A stretch of 64,000 nucleotides of DNA from Flavobacterium cheongpyeongense (GCF_003202435.1 NZ_QJHK01000018.1:27226-91225); one strand, 5' to 3'; shown: positions 1-9,415, counted from the first letter of the stretch. Program-made: numbers and translations. The notes: generated from the sequence alone by a model not told the origin.

Positions 1-63
1 AAAGACGGATTAATTATTGACGATAAAATAGTAGAACAAGTTAGAGCTTCATCTTATGTTTAA
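1..63 (+). CDS. ABC transporter ATP-binding protein, C-terminal end (partial)
   Basis: The first 20 codons visible read in frame to a TAA at 61-63 and end ...VRASSYV. The gene starts outside the window. Its stop overlaps the start of the downstream permease by 8 bases, so the two are translationally coupled. From context (two FtsX-type permeases, adaptor and TolC follow), this is most likely the ATPase of a MacB/LolD-type exporter. No ATPase motif lies inside the visible part, so the call rests on neighbourhood only. Confidence 0.55.
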   Translation, partial: KDGLIIDDKIVEQVRASSYV

Positions 64-1300
64 TATTGAGCGTTGGCAGGAAATTTTTGAAGCAATCTCA
101 AAAAACAGGTTAAGAACATTTCTTACAGGGGTTTCTGTGGCTTCAGGAATTTTTATTTTAGTGATTTTACTGGGCGCTGGAAAAGGACTTCAGAACGGAA
201 TTGAAAAGCAATTCGAGAATGATGCCGAAGGAATAATTGAAGTTTGGTCCAATGTAACGACTAAAGAATATAAAGGGTTAAATCCGGGAAGACAAATTCA
301 GTTAAGAAATAGTGATTTTGAACTTCCTGTAAAAAAATATAACGACGAGATCAGTAAAAAATCATCTACGCGAAATACCTGGGGAGGAACTGTGACTTAC
401 GGAAAAGAATCAGGAAATTATCAATTTAGAGGTGTTAGTCCTGATTATTTAGACATTGAAAATGCAACGATTATTCAAGGACGATTTTTGAATAGTAATG
501 ATTTAAAAAGTAATGAAAAAGTTGTTGCAATTGGATTAAAAGTAAAACAAGATTTGTTTAAAGAGGAGGATGCAGTTGGGAAAATAATTTTGGTTAATGG
601 TGTTAATTTCAAAATAATTGGTGTTTTTACAGATCCTTCCGGGGAAAGGGAAGAATCAAGGGTATACATGCCAATGACGACTAATCAGCGTGCGTATGGT
701 GCCGGAGATAAAATTAGCGGAATGATGTTCGTTTTAAATAAAAAAACGAATTATGATGAAGCACTGGCGCAATCCAAAAAATTTACTGAGGGTGTAAAAG
801 AGTTATTAAAGAGTAAAAATATTATTGCTCCTAATGATGATAGTGCGATAGGGGTTTATAATTCTGTAGAAGAAGCAAAGCAATTTTATGATTTAAACCT
901 TTATATCAGGTTGTTCTTTTGGTGGGTTGGTATTTGTACCATTATCGCCGGTGTTGTTGGGGTAAGTAATATTATGCTCATTATTGTAAAAGAAAGAACA
1001 AAAGAAATTGGAATTAGAAAAGCATTGGGAGCGTCACCGTTTTCTATTATTTCTATGATTCTTCATGAATCAATTTTTATTACAACCATTGCCGGTTTTT
1101 CGGGGTTGATAGCAAGTTTGTTATTACTGGAATTTGTTGGGCCAATGGTGCAAAGTGAATATTTCAGAAATCCTGAAGTCGATTTTAGTGTGGCTTTAAC
1201 AACACTTGTTTTGCTTGTATTTGCAGGGGCAATAGCTGGTTTTTTTCCGGCATACAGGGCTGCAAAAATAAAACCTATTGTAGCACTTAGAGACGAATAG
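56..1300 (+). CDS. ABC transporter permease, MacB/FtsX type (first of two)
   Basis: This 414-residue inner-membrane protein has the MacB layout: a short cytoplasmic N-terminus, one membrane helix near residues 22-43, a large periplasmic domain to about 285, then three helices (about 286-313, 335-360, 380-402). The cytoplasmic loop KERTKEIGIRKALGA is the FtsX-family signature that contacts the ATPase. It probably dimerises with the paralogous permease starting 2 bases downstream and transmits ATP-driven movement to the periplasmic adaptor, in the manner of MacB mechanotransmission. The substrate cannot be told from sequence. The start overlaps the preceding ATPase end. Confidence 0.9.
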   Translation: MFNIERWQEIFEAISKNRLRTFLTGVSVASGIFILVILLGAGKGLQNGIEKQFENDAEGIIEVWSNVTTKEYKGLNPGRQIQLRNSDFELPVKKYNDEISKKSSTRNTWGGTVTYGKESGNYQFRGVSPDYLDIENATIIQGRFLNSNDLKSNEKVVAIGLKVKQDLFKEEDAVGKIILVNGVNFKIIGVFTDPSGEREESRVYMPMTTNQRAYGAGDKISGMMFVLNKKTNYDEALAQSKKFTEGVKELLKSKNIIAPNDDSAIGVYNSVEEAKQFYDLNLYIRLFFWWVGICTIIAGVVGVSNIMLIIVKERTKEIGIRKALGASPFSIISMILHESIFITTIAGFSGLIASLLLLEFVGPMVQSEYFRNPEVDFSVALTTLVLLVFAGAIAGFFPAYRAAKIKPIVALRDE

Positions 1301-1302
1301 TT

Positions 1303-2568
1303 ATGTTTAAAAAAGATAATTGGGATGAGATTTTACAGGCTTTGACAGCCAATGTATTCAGGACAATCCTGACTGCATTTGGTGTGTTCTGGGGAATTTT
1401 TATTTTGGTAATATTACTTGCAGCAGGAAATGGTCTAGAAAATGGTGTTAAAAAAGGCTTTGACGGAATCGCTACAAACACCATGTTTATGTGGAGCCAA
1501 ACCACATCAAAGGCCTATAAGGGTTTACCAAAAGTACGTCGATATGATTTTAGAAATAGCGATGTAGCATCTTTAAAAGAGGCTTTTCCGGATTTATTAT
1601 ATGTTTCACCCCGAAACCAATTGGGTGATTTTAACGGAACCAATAATGTGGTCCGGGGAACAAAAACGTCAGCATTTACCATTTACGGAGACTACCCTGA
1701 ACTGATCAGGCAGCAGCCCATGGACATTATAAAAGGACGTTTTGTAAACCAACAGGATATTCTTGATCAAAGAAAAACAGCTGTTATTGGAAAAGGTGTT
1801 ATCTCTGAACTTTACGGAAAAGAAGAGGAGGCTGTTGGTACGTATATAAAAATCAACGGCATTAATTTTATGGTTGTTGGTGTTTATAAATCTAAGCAAC
1901 AGGGAGGAAATGCTGAACAGGAACAAAAAAATATCTTTATTCCTTTTACCACTTTTCAACAGGCTTTTAATTATGGTGATAAAGTAGGATGGATGGCACT
2001 TACGGCGAAAGATGAAACATCTATTACAGATTTAAAACCAAAAATTTTAGAGAAAATAAAAGCACTTCACTCTGTTAATCCTGCTGATGAAAGAGCGGTT
2101 GGTAATTTTGATTTGTATGAACAATTCAATAAAGTGCAAAGTCTTTTTAATATTTTAAAAATCATTGCTTATTTTGTAGGAACTTTGGTTTTGATTTCAG
2201 GTGTAATCGGTATTTCAAACATTATGCTTATTGTGGTGAAAGAACGTACAAAAGAAATTGGAATTCGAAGAGCTTTAGGTGCCACTCCTGCAGCTATCAG
2301 AGGACAGATTTTATCTGAGTCTATATTTTTGACCATCATTTCAGGTATGTTGGGCATCGCAGTTGCAACCGGAATTATTGCACTTTTAAATATGGCCTTA
2401 GATTCAATGCCACCAGATAGTAATACAATGTTTGCCAACCCAAGTGTGGATTTATCAGTAGTATTTGTGGCTTTATTAATATTGGTTGGTTCAGGGTTAC
2501 TGGCAGGATTAATACCGGCACAGACTGCAATTAATGTAAAACCAATTGACGCTTTACGTACAGAATAA
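1303..2568 (+). CDS. ABC transporter permease, MacB/FtsX type (second of two)
   Basis: This 421-residue paralogue of the preceding gene has the same architecture: N-terminal helix near residues 22-42, a periplasmic MacB_PCD domain, and three C-terminal helices with the loop KERTKEIGIRRALGA. Only 2 bases separate it from the first permease, so the exporter is probably a heterodimer of two half-permeases with one ATPase. It is followed after 39 bases by a membrane-fusion adaptor. The family exports macrolides, peptides or lipoproteins in other bacteria; nothing here fixes the substrate. Confidence 0.9.
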   Translation: MFKKDNWDEILQALTANVFRTILTAFGVFWGIFILVILLAAGNGLENGVKKGFDGIATNTMFMWSQTTSKAYKGLPKVRRYDFRNSDVASLKEAFPDLLYVSPRNQLGDFNGTNNVVRGTKTSAFTIYGDYPELIRQQPMDIIKGRFVNQQDILDQRKTAVIGKGVISELYGKEEEAVGTYIKINGINFMVVGVYKSKQQGGNAEQEQKNIFIPFTTFQQAFNYGDKVGWMALTAKDETSITDLKPKILEKIKALHSVNPADERAVGNFDLYEQFNKVQSLFNILKIIAYFVGTLVLISGVIGISNIMLIVVKERTKEIGIRRALGATPAAIRGQILSESIFLTIISGMLGIAVATGIIALLNMALDSMPPDSNTMFANPSVDLSVVFVALLILVGSGLLAGLIPAQTAINVKPIDALRTE

Positions 2569-2607
2569 ATTATCAGTCACAATATAATCGAATTAAACAA
2601 AATCAAA

Positions 2608-3729
2608 ATGAAAAAAGGAGTAACTGTAACCATTTTAATCTTTATAGCTATCGTTTTCTTTGGCGCACTTTACTATCTGTATGCAAAGAATCAGGAGTCG
2701 CCCATTGTTTTTAAAACAGAAAAAGCTGAGATTAAAACAATTGTTAAAAACACTATTGCAACCGGAAATATTCAGCCAGATGAGGAGGTATTAATCAAAC
2801 CAAACATTTCAGGTATTATTGAAACTGTTTACATCAAAGCAGGTGAAAGAATCAAAGCAGGTGATATGATTGCGAAAATTAAAGTTGTTGCTAATGTTTC
2901 AAACGTAAGCAGTACTCAAAATCAGGTTCAGACAGCTAAAATTGCTTTAGATAATCAGGAAAAAATCTATCAGAGACAAAAAACCTTATTTGAAAAAGAT
3001 GTAATTTCTGCAAATGATTTTGATGCAGCTCAATTAGCTTATAAGCAGGCAAAACAAAACTATCAAGCTGCAAAACAAAGTCTGGATATCGTAAAAACAG
3101 GGACAACATCGTCATTAGGAAATTATGCAAATACACTCATTCGTTCAACAGTAAACGGAATGATATTAGACGTACCTGTAAAAGTAGGTAATCAGGTTAT
3201 TGAAAGTAATAATTTTAACGAAGGAACTACAATAGCAAGTGTTGCGGATGTTGGAAGGATGATTTTTGTTGGAAAAATTGACGAATCAGAAGTTGGTAAG
3301 ATAAAAGAAAAAATGCCAATTGAGATTACTGTGGGAGCTATTGAGAATAAAAAATTCAATGCAGTTCTAACATATATAGCCCCAAAAGGAGTAACTGAAA
3401 ATGGTGCTATACAATTCGAAATTAAAGCTTCTTTAGAGAATAAAGATGCGACTTTTATAAGGGCTGGCTTAAGTGCGAATGCTTCTATTATTTTAGAAAA
3501 AGCAGACAAGGTTTTGGCAATCAAGGAATCATTGATTCAGTTTGATAAAAAAACAGAAAAACCTTATATTGAAATTGAAACTGCTCCTCAAAAGTTCCAG
3601 AGAAAGAATGTAACCTTAGGAGTAAGCGACGGAATTTACGTTCAGGTTAAAAGTGGTGTTAAGGCTTCGGATAAAATTAAAATCTGGAATCAGGGGCTTA
3701 TTAATGAAGGAGAAGGTGAAAAGAAATAA
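2608..3729 (+). CDS. Efflux periplasmic adaptor (HlyD/MacA family), first copy
   Basis: This 373-residue membrane-fusion protein has an N-terminal membrane anchor (residues 6-26), the first half of a lipoyl-like fold (around IKPNISGIIETVYIKAGERI), an alpha-helical hairpin (about 95-160, Gln/Lys-rich coiled coil), and the second lipoyl half and beta-barrel. It would link the MacB-like permeases to the TolC channel encoded next. A second adaptor gene lies on the other side of TolC, which is more than one tripartite pump strictly needs. Confidence 0.9.
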   Translation: MKKGVTVTILIFIAIVFFGALYYLYAKNQESPIVFKTEKAEIKTIVKNTIATGNIQPDEEVLIKPNISGIIETVYIKAGERIKAGDMIAKIKVVANVSNVSSTQNQVQTAKIALDNQEKIYQRQKTLFEKDVISANDFDAAQLAYKQAKQNYQAAKQSLDIVKTGTTSSLGNYANTLIRSTVNGMILDVPVKVGNQVIESNNFNEGTTIASVADVGRMIFVGKIDESEVGKIKEKMPIEITVGAIENKKFNAVLTYIAPKGVTENGAIQFEIKASLENKDATFIRAGLSANASIILEKADKVLAIKESLIQFDKKTEKPYIEIETAPQKFQRKNVTLGVSDGIYVQVKSGVKASDKIKIWNQGLINEGEGEKK

Positions 3730-3768
3730 TTTGATTGTTTAAAGGAATTTTTGAGTTTATAAAATAGC

Positions 3769-3776
3769 TAAATTTG
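3769..3776 (+). promoter_or_regulatory. Promoter -7 element (TAAATTTG) ahead of the TolC gene
   Basis: TAAATTTG matches the Bacteroidota housekeeping -7 element TAnnTTTG. A TTG at 3751-3753 is the only nearby -33 candidate, with a rather short 15-base spacer. The predicted transcript would start near 3781, after the upstream in-frame ATG at 3778. This argues that translation starts at 3814 and that TolC plus the second adaptor can be transcribed apart from the permeases. Confidence 0.5.
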
Positions 3777-3813
3777 CATGGTGTTTTTTTGCTGTGCCTT
3801 CATTTCAAAATAT

Positions 3814-5190
3814 ATGAAAATAAATAAATATAATTGTCTTGTTTTACTTTTCGTGTTTGGATTATCAGCTCAGGCACAAACAAAACAATGGACACTAGAA
3901 GAATGTGTACGATATGCACTAGATAATAATATCACAATTAAACTATCGGAACTCGATGTTAAAAATGCTGCAATAGATAAAAAAGATGCTTTTGGAAATT
4001 ATTTGCCTTCTGTAAGCGGAAATGCTCAGCACTCGTGGAATATTGGTCGAAATACTAATCCTATCACCAATGCTAATACTACAGAAACGACACAGTATAC
4101 ACAATTAGGAGTCAGTGCTGGTGTAGATATCTACAAAGGTTTGCAAAATCAAAATATATATAGGAGAACAAAGCTTTCTATTATAGCATCTCGATATCAA
4201 TTACTTAAGATGCAGGAAGATGTCTCATTGAATGTAGCCAATGCGTTTTTGGAAATTCTTTTTAATAAAGAGAATTTAAAAGTAAGAAAAGAACAATTAG
4301 CGATTGATGAAAAACGTTTTACGCGTTCTGAAGAAATGGTTAACGCCGGAACCATACCCCGCGGAGATTTATTTGATTTAAAGGCTACAGTTGCAACTGA
4401 CAAACAAAATATTATTGTTGCAGAAAATGCTTTGTTAATTTCTAAATTAAGTTTGGCTCAGTTGTTACAATTGAAAGATTTTACGGATTTTGATGTTATT
4501 GATGATACAAATGTTAAGGATGAAAATGGAATCTTATTGCAAAATCCAGTTGATATTTATAATAAGGCGAAAGAAATAAGAACAGATTTAAAAATAGCAC
4601 AAACAAATCTGGAAATTGCTGAAAAAAACGTTGTCATTGCAAAAGGAGCCTATCAACCGACACTTTCAGGTTTTTATGGTTTTAATACAAGAGCAGGTTA
4701 TAGTGATCAGGTTAAATTGGACGAAAATAACATTCCCTATACTACAGGTCCTGATCCAGTATTTAGACAATTTAGTGATAATAAAGGGCATAACTTTGGT
4801 TTCCAGTTAAATGTTCCAATTTTTAACGGTTTTTCAGTAAGAAATAATGTAGAGCGTAATAAAGTCACTTTAGAAAAATCTAAAATAGATTTAGAACAAA
4901 AAAGTTTAGATTTACAGCGTAATGTTTACACGGCTTTTACAGATGCAAAAGGGGCATTAAATGCTTACGAATCTTCGACTGTAACATTAGAGGCAAGACA
5001 ACAGTCCTATAATTATGCAAAAGAAAAGTATGATGTAGGTTTAATGAACTCATTTGATTTTACACAGGCACAGACATTATTAACAAATGCACAATCAGAT
5101 GTTATTAGAGCGAAATACGATTATATGTTCAAAATAAAGATACTTGAATTCTACTTTGGAATTCCGATTGTTCCAATTATTACAAAATAA
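3814..5190 (+). CDS. TolC family outer-membrane efflux channel
   Basis: This 458-residue protein begins with a clear signal peptide (MKINKYNCLVLLFVFGLSAQ, cleavage near residue 21). Two long outer-membrane efflux protein repeats follow, each with a helical coiled coil (for example the stretches around ENLKVRKEQLAIDEKRF and NVYTAFTDAKGALNAYESS). It forms the trimeric outer-membrane duct for the tripartite pump. The open reading frame extends to an ATG at 3778, but the start at 3814 gives a proper signal sequence and lies downstream of a -7 promoter element. It ends 6 bases before the second adaptor. Confidence 0.9.
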   Translation: MKINKYNCLVLLFVFGLSAQAQTKQWTLEECVRYALDNNITIKLSELDVKNAAIDKKDAFGNYLPSVSGNAQHSWNIGRNTNPITNANTTETTQYTQLGVSAGVDIYKGLQNQNIYRRTKLSIIASRYQLLKMQEDVSLNVANAFLEILFNKENLKVRKEQLAIDEKRFTRSEEMVNAGTIPRGDLFDLKATVATDKQNIIVAENALLISKLSLAQLLQLKDFTDFDVIDDTNVKDENGILLQNPVDIYNKAKEIRTDLKIAQTNLEIAEKNVVIAKGAYQPTLSGFYGFNTRAGYSDQVKLDENNIPYTTGPDPVFRQFSDNKGHNFGFQLNVPIFNGFSVRNNVERNKVTLEKSKIDLEQKSLDLQRNVYTAFTDAKGALNAYESSTVTLEARQQSYNYAKEKYDVGLMNSFDFTQAQTLLTNAQSDVIRAKYDYMFKIKILEFYFGIPIVPIITK

Positions 5191-5196
5191 TTTATT

Positions 5197-6489
5197 ATGT
5201 CAAAAAAAACAATTTATTTCCTGACTGGTAGTGCCTTAATCATTATTGTAGCCTTAGTAGCACTTTCAAAATCAGGAGTTATAGGAAATAAGGACGAAGG
5301 TAAAGAAGTAGAAATTTCAAAAGTAATGGCTTCTACAATTATTGAAACCGTTTCGGCTACAGGTAAAATTCAGCCTGAAATTGAGGTGAAAATTTCACCA
5401 GAAGTTTCAGGAGAAATCATTTTGTTGAATGTAAAAGAAGGCCAGGTTGTTAAAAAAGGAGATTTGTTAGTAAAGATAAATCCGGATCTATATACTTCCA
5501 GCTATAATCGTTCGGTTTCCAATTTATCGGGAACCAAGGCGGGTCTGACACAATCTGAAGCCAGTTTTAAAGAAGCAAAAGCAAATTATGAGCGAAATAA
5601 AACGCTGTACGATAAAGGCGTTATTTCAAAGTCAGACTGGGATAAGGCAATTGCTTCTTTTGAAGTCGCTAAAGCTACCAGACAAAGTTCTTACTATAAT
5701 GTGCAAAGTGCCTCTGCATCGGTAAACGAAGCAAAAGACAATTTAGGACGTACGACTATATATTCTCCTGCAGACGGAACTATTTCGGTATTAAATGTAG
5801 AATTGGGAGAACGTGTATTAGGGACTCAGCAAATGGCCGGGACAGAACTTTTAAGAGTAGCAAATCTTAATAATATGGAGGTTGAAGTTGATGTAAATGA
5901 AAATGATATCGTTAAAATAAAAATCGGTGACGAAGCAAATGTTGAAGTTGATGCTTATCTGAAAAAGAAATTTAAAGGCGTTGTAACGAGTATTTCCAAT
6001 TCTGCCAGCAGCACATTGACTTCAGATCAGGTTACTAATTTTAAAGTAAAAGTTCGTATTTTAAAAGAATCATATCAGGATTTACTGGAAGGTAAACCAA
6101 GTGCTTATTCGCCTTTCAGACCCGGAATGACAGCTACTGTAGATATAATTACGACAACTAAAACAAATGTTTTGGCAGTGCCAATTAGCTCTGTTGTGGT
6201 AAAATCAGATACTACAGCGGTTAAAGATTTTAAGGTTGAAGATCCGAACGAAGATAAAAAAGCAGCACCCAAAATGGATAAAAAATTCGAATGCGTTTTT
6301 GTAAAAGTGGGCGATAAAGCAAAAATCAGAATTATCAAAACCGGAATTCAGGATGATACCAATATCGAAGTAATGTCAGGATTGAAACCCGGAGATGTTG
6401 TTATTACCGGACCTTATACGACTGTTTCGAAAGAATTAAACTCGGGAGATAAAGTAAGACTTAAAAAGGCTGAAGTTCCAAAAAAATAA
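5197..6489 (+). CDS. Efflux periplasmic adaptor (HlyD/MacA family), second copy
   Basis: This 430-residue adaptor has an N-terminal membrane anchor (residues 6-24), a biotinyl-lipoyl-like half motif (EVSGEIILLNVKEGQVVKKG), a helical hairpin at about 110-185, the second lipoyl half, a beta-barrel, and a membrane-proximal domain containing a lysine-rich insertion near residues 345-365. It is longer than the first adaptor and clearly diverged from it. It starts 6 bases after TolC, so the two are co-translated. It may pair with the permeases or with another inner-membrane transporter elsewhere. Confidence 0.9.
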   Translation: MSKKTIYFLTGSALIIIVALVALSKSGVIGNKDEGKEVEISKVMASTIIETVSATGKIQPEIEVKISPEVSGEIILLNVKEGQVVKKGDLLVKINPDLYTSSYNRSVSNLSGTKAGLTQSEASFKEAKANYERNKTLYDKGVISKSDWDKAIASFEVAKATRQSSYYNVQSASASVNEAKDNLGRTTIYSPADGTISVLNVELGERVLGTQQMAGTELLRVANLNNMEVEVDVNENDIVKIKIGDEANVEVDAYLKKKFKGVVTSISNSASSTLTSDQVTNFKVKVRILKESYQDLLEGKPSAYSPFRPGMTATVDIITTTKTNVLAVPISSVVVKSDTTAVKDFKVEDPNEDKKAAPKMDKKFECVFVKVGDKAKIRIIKTGIQDDTNIEVMSGLKPGDVVITGPYTTVSKELNSGDKVRLKKAEVPKK

Positions 6490-6498
6490 ATTAATAGT

Positions 6499-6738
6499 AT
6501 GATTTCACTATGCGGAAGTCCTCCCTTAGGTTTTATTCTGGCATTAATTACCGGACTCATAATAGCATTAGGCTTTCTTTTTATTAGTCATTATAAAGCC
6601 TATAATAGTCGATACTTCAAAGAAGAGTATGTTTATTTTCCTGTTACCAAGAAAGTGATACTCTATATTAGTTTTCTGGCTATTAATTTATGTATTTTGC
6701 CACTATTACTTTTAATATGTGTCATTCTTTTTTCTTGA
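6499..6738 (+). CDS. Small hypothetical membrane protein (two helices)
   Basis: This 79-residue reading frame lies 9 bases after the second adaptor, on the same strand. It predicts two hydrophobic helices (about 9-29 and 53-78) joined by a charged, tyrosine-rich loop (HYKAYNSRYFKEEYVYF). The sequence is not low-complexity and fits snugly between two genes, which supports a real gene. I do not recognise a family. It could be an accessory subunit of the efflux pump or an independent small inner-membrane protein. Confidence 0.6.
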   Translation: MISLCGSPPLGFILALITGLIIALGFLFISHYKAYNSRYFKEEYVYFPVTKKVILYISFLAINLCILPLLLLICVILFS

Positions 6739-6770
6739 TTTATCGATAATAACAATTAAAATTAAACATT

Positions 6771-7439
6771 TTGTCTTTCATTCTCAATATCGAAACCGCT
6801 ACTAAAAATTGTTCAGTATCCATTGCTAAAGATGGAAAAACGATTATTTGCAAAGAAATTGCTGAAGAAGGTTATTCGCATGCCGAAAAACTGCATGTTT
6901 TTATTGAAGAGGTAATTGCTGAATCCGGTATCTCTGTTCATGATTTAGTGGCTGTTGCGGTAAGTCAGGGACCCGGTTCTTATACGGGACTTCGAATTGG
7001 TATTTCAGCTGCAAAGGGGTTATGTTTTACTTTAAATATTCCACTGATCGCAATAGATACTTTACAAACTTTAGCATCTCAGGCCAAAGTTTCTGAAGGT
7101 AAAATAATTCCAATGCTGGATGCCAGAAGAATGGAGGTTTACAGCGCAATTTTTGGTGTCGACTTAGAAATTGAAAGACCAATCCTTGCAGAATTGATTG
7201 ATGAAAATTCATTTAAAGAATTTACAGAAACACTATATTTTGTTGGCGATTGTGCAGAGAAATGCAGACAAGTACTGACGAAAGAAAATTTTGTGTTTTT
7301 AGAGGATATAAAATATCCTTCAGCCGCTGCAATGAGTAAGATCAGTTATGATAAATATCAAATAAGCGACACTGTTGATGTCGCTTATTTTGAACCGTAT
7401 TATTTAAAAGATTTTATGATTACTGCTTCAAAAAAATGA
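6771..7439 (+). CDS. tsaB: tRNA threonylcarbamoyladenosine biosynthesis protein TsaB
   Basis: This 222-residue ASKHA-fold protein is needed with TsaD and TsaE to transfer the threonylcarbamoyl group onto A37 of ANN-decoding tRNAs. The N-terminus carries the phosphate-1-type motif (LNIETATKNCSVSI) and the family signature GPGSYTGLRIG at about residues 68-78. Its length matches TsaB rather than the longer catalytic TsaD. The best start is a TTG at 6771; no ATG lies near enough to keep the N-terminal strand intact. It ends 5 bases before a convergent gene. Confidence 0.92.
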   Translation: MSFILNIETATKNCSVSIAKDGKTIICKEIAEEGYSHAEKLHVFIEEVIAESGISVHDLVAVAVSQGPGSYTGLRIGISAAKGLCFTLNIPLIAIDTLQTLASQAKVSEGKIIPMLDARRMEVYSAIFGVDLEIERPILAELIDENSFKEFTETLYFVGDCAEKCRQVLTKENFVFLEDIKYPSAAAMSKISYDKYQISDTVDVAYFEPYYLKDFMITASKK

Positions 7440-7444
7440 GAAAA

Positions 7445-8272
7445 TCATGAATTTTTTTTACTTAGTTCCTGCAGGTAAGGCTGAATTCTGATGCCTTCTT
7501 TGTCGAAAGCGATTTTACAGTTTTCTAATGTTTCTGAACTAACCTCTCCGAAGTCAGTATTATTAGCCCAGGGCCTAACAGCAAAGATGACAGCACTATC
7601 AGTTAAGCTTTGCACAAAAACAGCAGGAGCCGGATTTTTTAAGACCTTTGGGTTGTCATTTAAAATTTTAAGTAAAATTTCTTTCGCTTTTTTTAAATCC
7701 GTATCATAAGAAACGGCAAAAGAAAAATCGGCTCTTCTTTGTCCCTGCATAGAGTAATTCATAATATTACCATTAGATAATGCTCCATTGGGTACAAAGA
7801 CGGTCTGGTTATTTGCGGTCAGAATTTTTGTTACAAAAATTTGAATTTCGCTTACAGTCCCAGTAACGCCCTGAGCTTCAATTGTATCTCCTAGTTTAAA
7901 AGGCTTAAAAAGAATGATTAACATTCCGCCGGCAAAATTAGAAAGCGAACCTTGTAGTGATAACCCGACAGCGAGTCCCATAGCTCCTAAAATAGCCACA
8001 AAAGACGAAGTTTCGATACCTAATTTTGAAATAAAGGTTACAAATAATAAAACCCGTAAAGCCCAAAGTAAAAAATCTGCCAGGAATTTTGTCAGTGTAG
8101 GATCCAAATTTCTTTTAAGCATTATTTTTCGAATAACTCTGTTGACGAGTCTGATAGCATATAACCCGAAAAATAAAATAAGTATTGCCGAGATTAATTT
8201 AGGAGAATAATCAATTAAAATATTGATGAATTTTGTTGCGTAATTCGTGATTTCATTTGGGTTGACTTCCAT
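7445..8272 (-). CDS. MscS-family small-conductance mechanosensitive channel
   Basis: This 275-residue channel protein has three predicted membrane helices (about 16-42, 62-84, 88-116). The third is rich in Gly/Ala as in the MscS pore helix (GAMGLAVGLSLQGSLSNFAGG). It is followed by the beta domain (FKLGDTIEAQGVTGTVSEI) and the alpha/beta C-terminal domain. It opens on membrane tension to release solutes after osmotic downshock. It is a minimal MscS without extra N-terminal helices. A minus-strand terminator separates it from the upstream nifU-like gene, so it is probably transcribed alone. Confidence 0.93.
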   Translation of the reverse strand: MEVNPNEITNYATKFINILIDYSPKLISAILILFFGLYAIRLVNRVIRKIMLKRNLDPTLTKFLADFLLWALRVLLFVTFISKLGIETSSFVAILGAMGLAVGLSLQGSLSNFAGGMLIILFKPFKLGDTIEAQGVTGTVSEIQIFVTKILTANNQTVFVPNGALSNGNIMNYSMQGQRRADFSFAVSYDTDLKKAKEILLKILNDNPKVLKNPAPAVFVQSLTDSAVIFAVRPWANNTDFGEVSSETLENCKIAFDKEGIRIQPYLQELSKKNS

Positions 8273-8281
8273 TTTTTCTGA

Positions 8282-8310
8282 TAAAAAAACCTTCTCATTG
8301 AGAAGGTTAT
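8282..8310 (-). terminator. Rho-independent terminator downstream of the Nfu-type gene
   Basis: The perfect 9-base stem AACCTTCTC/GAGAAGGTT with a 3-base loop is followed on the minus strand by a run of T residues. It lies between the Nfu-type gene and mscS and should end the Nfu transcript. Confidence 0.8.
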
Positions 8311-8380
8311 GAATTAATGATGCAAATATAGAAACATTTATTTTTATATGGAAAGTTTGTGATGTTATTGTAGTGTTAGT

Positions 8381-9280
8381 TTAAGCATTCAAAGCCTCAA
8401 CAGTAATTTGCTCGTCATTAAGCATACTTTTCAGCATGTTTTCAATACCGCTTTTCAAAGTAAAAGTAGATGAAGGACAACCACTGCAGGCTCCCTGCAA
8501 AATTACTTTTACAACCTTGTTGTCTTCATTATAAGAATCAAAAGCAATGTTTCCGCCATCAGCAGCAACAGCAGGCTTTACATATTCTTCGAGTATGTTG
8601 ATGATTTGTTGTGATGTTACATCTAACTTTTCAAAAGCGTCATCTTTAGAGACATCATTTTTATTGACAGTCTCAATTAAGCTTTCATCTAGGACAGTCC
8701 CGCCATTTTCAATATATTGTTTGATAAAAGTCCTGATTTCCAAGGTGATTTCCTGCCAGTCATTAATGTCGTATTTAGTGACAGAAATGTAATTTTCATC
8801 AATAAAAATTTCTTTGACATAGGGAAACTTGAATAACTCTTTTGCTAATGGAGAGGAAGCGGTCTGATCAATATTTTTGTATTCGACAGCATTTTTAGTC
8901 AACATTCTGCTTACCACAAATTTTAAAGCAGCCGGATTAGGTGTTGTTTCTCCGTAAACAGTAATAGGTTGTTTTTTAGGCTTGTTTTCATCAATATTTA
9001 TGATAACACCGCCATTATTTACAAAAGTTTCAATTTGTTCAGCAACGGCATCCTGAACATTTTCCCATTCTACAATACTGAATCTTTCAACGGCAATAAA
9101 ATTTCCTGAAATATAAACTGTTTTTACAAAAGGAAGGTAGAATAATTGTTGTGCCAATGGTGATGATTTTGCTTCATCGATATTTTTGAATTCAAAATTT
9201 TGATTTTGAGTAATGAAATCATCAAACTCGAATTTTATGATCGTCGGATTTTGAGTTTCTTTTATAGTGATTTTTACCAT
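8381..9280 (-). CDS. NifU/Nfu-family iron-sulfur cluster protein with duplicated N-domain
   Basis: This 299-residue protein has two consecutive Nfu N-terminal-type domains (about 1-97 and 106-197; both contain a TxNPxxxKF core and an SSPLA motif) and a NifU C-terminal domain (about 222-299). The latter holds the cluster-binding pair Cys265-x-x-Cys268 in GACSGCPSS. Such proteins carry a [4Fe-4S] cluster at the dimer interface and deliver it to apo-proteins. The doubled N-domain makes it longer than canonical bacterial Nfu proteins. Confidence 0.9.
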   Translation of the reverse strand: MVKITIKETQNPTIIKFEFDDFITQNQNFEFKNIDEAKSSPLAQQLFYLPFVKTVYISGNFIAVERFSIVEWENVQDAVAEQIETFVNNGGVIINIDENKPKKQPITVYGETTPNPAALKFVVSRMLTKNAVEYKNIDQTASSPLAKELFKFPYVKEIFIDENYISVTKYDINDWQEITLEIRTFIKQYIENGGTVLDESLIETVNKNDVSKDDAFEKLDVTSQQIINILEEYVKPAVAADGGNIAFDSYNEDNKVVKVILQGACSGCPSSTFTLKSGIENMLKSMLNDEQITVEALNA

Positions 9281-9415
9281 GTCTGTATATTTTTTGTAAA
9301 TTTAATAAAGTTATTTTCTACTAATGGCTATATTTGGTATTTTAATAAAACAATTAAGATTCTTTTTGTAATCAGTCTTGTTAAAATCTATAGGCATCTA
9401 AATATGTTTACTTAC

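Noticed and set aside
9200..9415. Extended start for the PorP/SprF-like gene
   Set aside because: The extension overlaps the divergent Nfu gene and hides the signal peptide.
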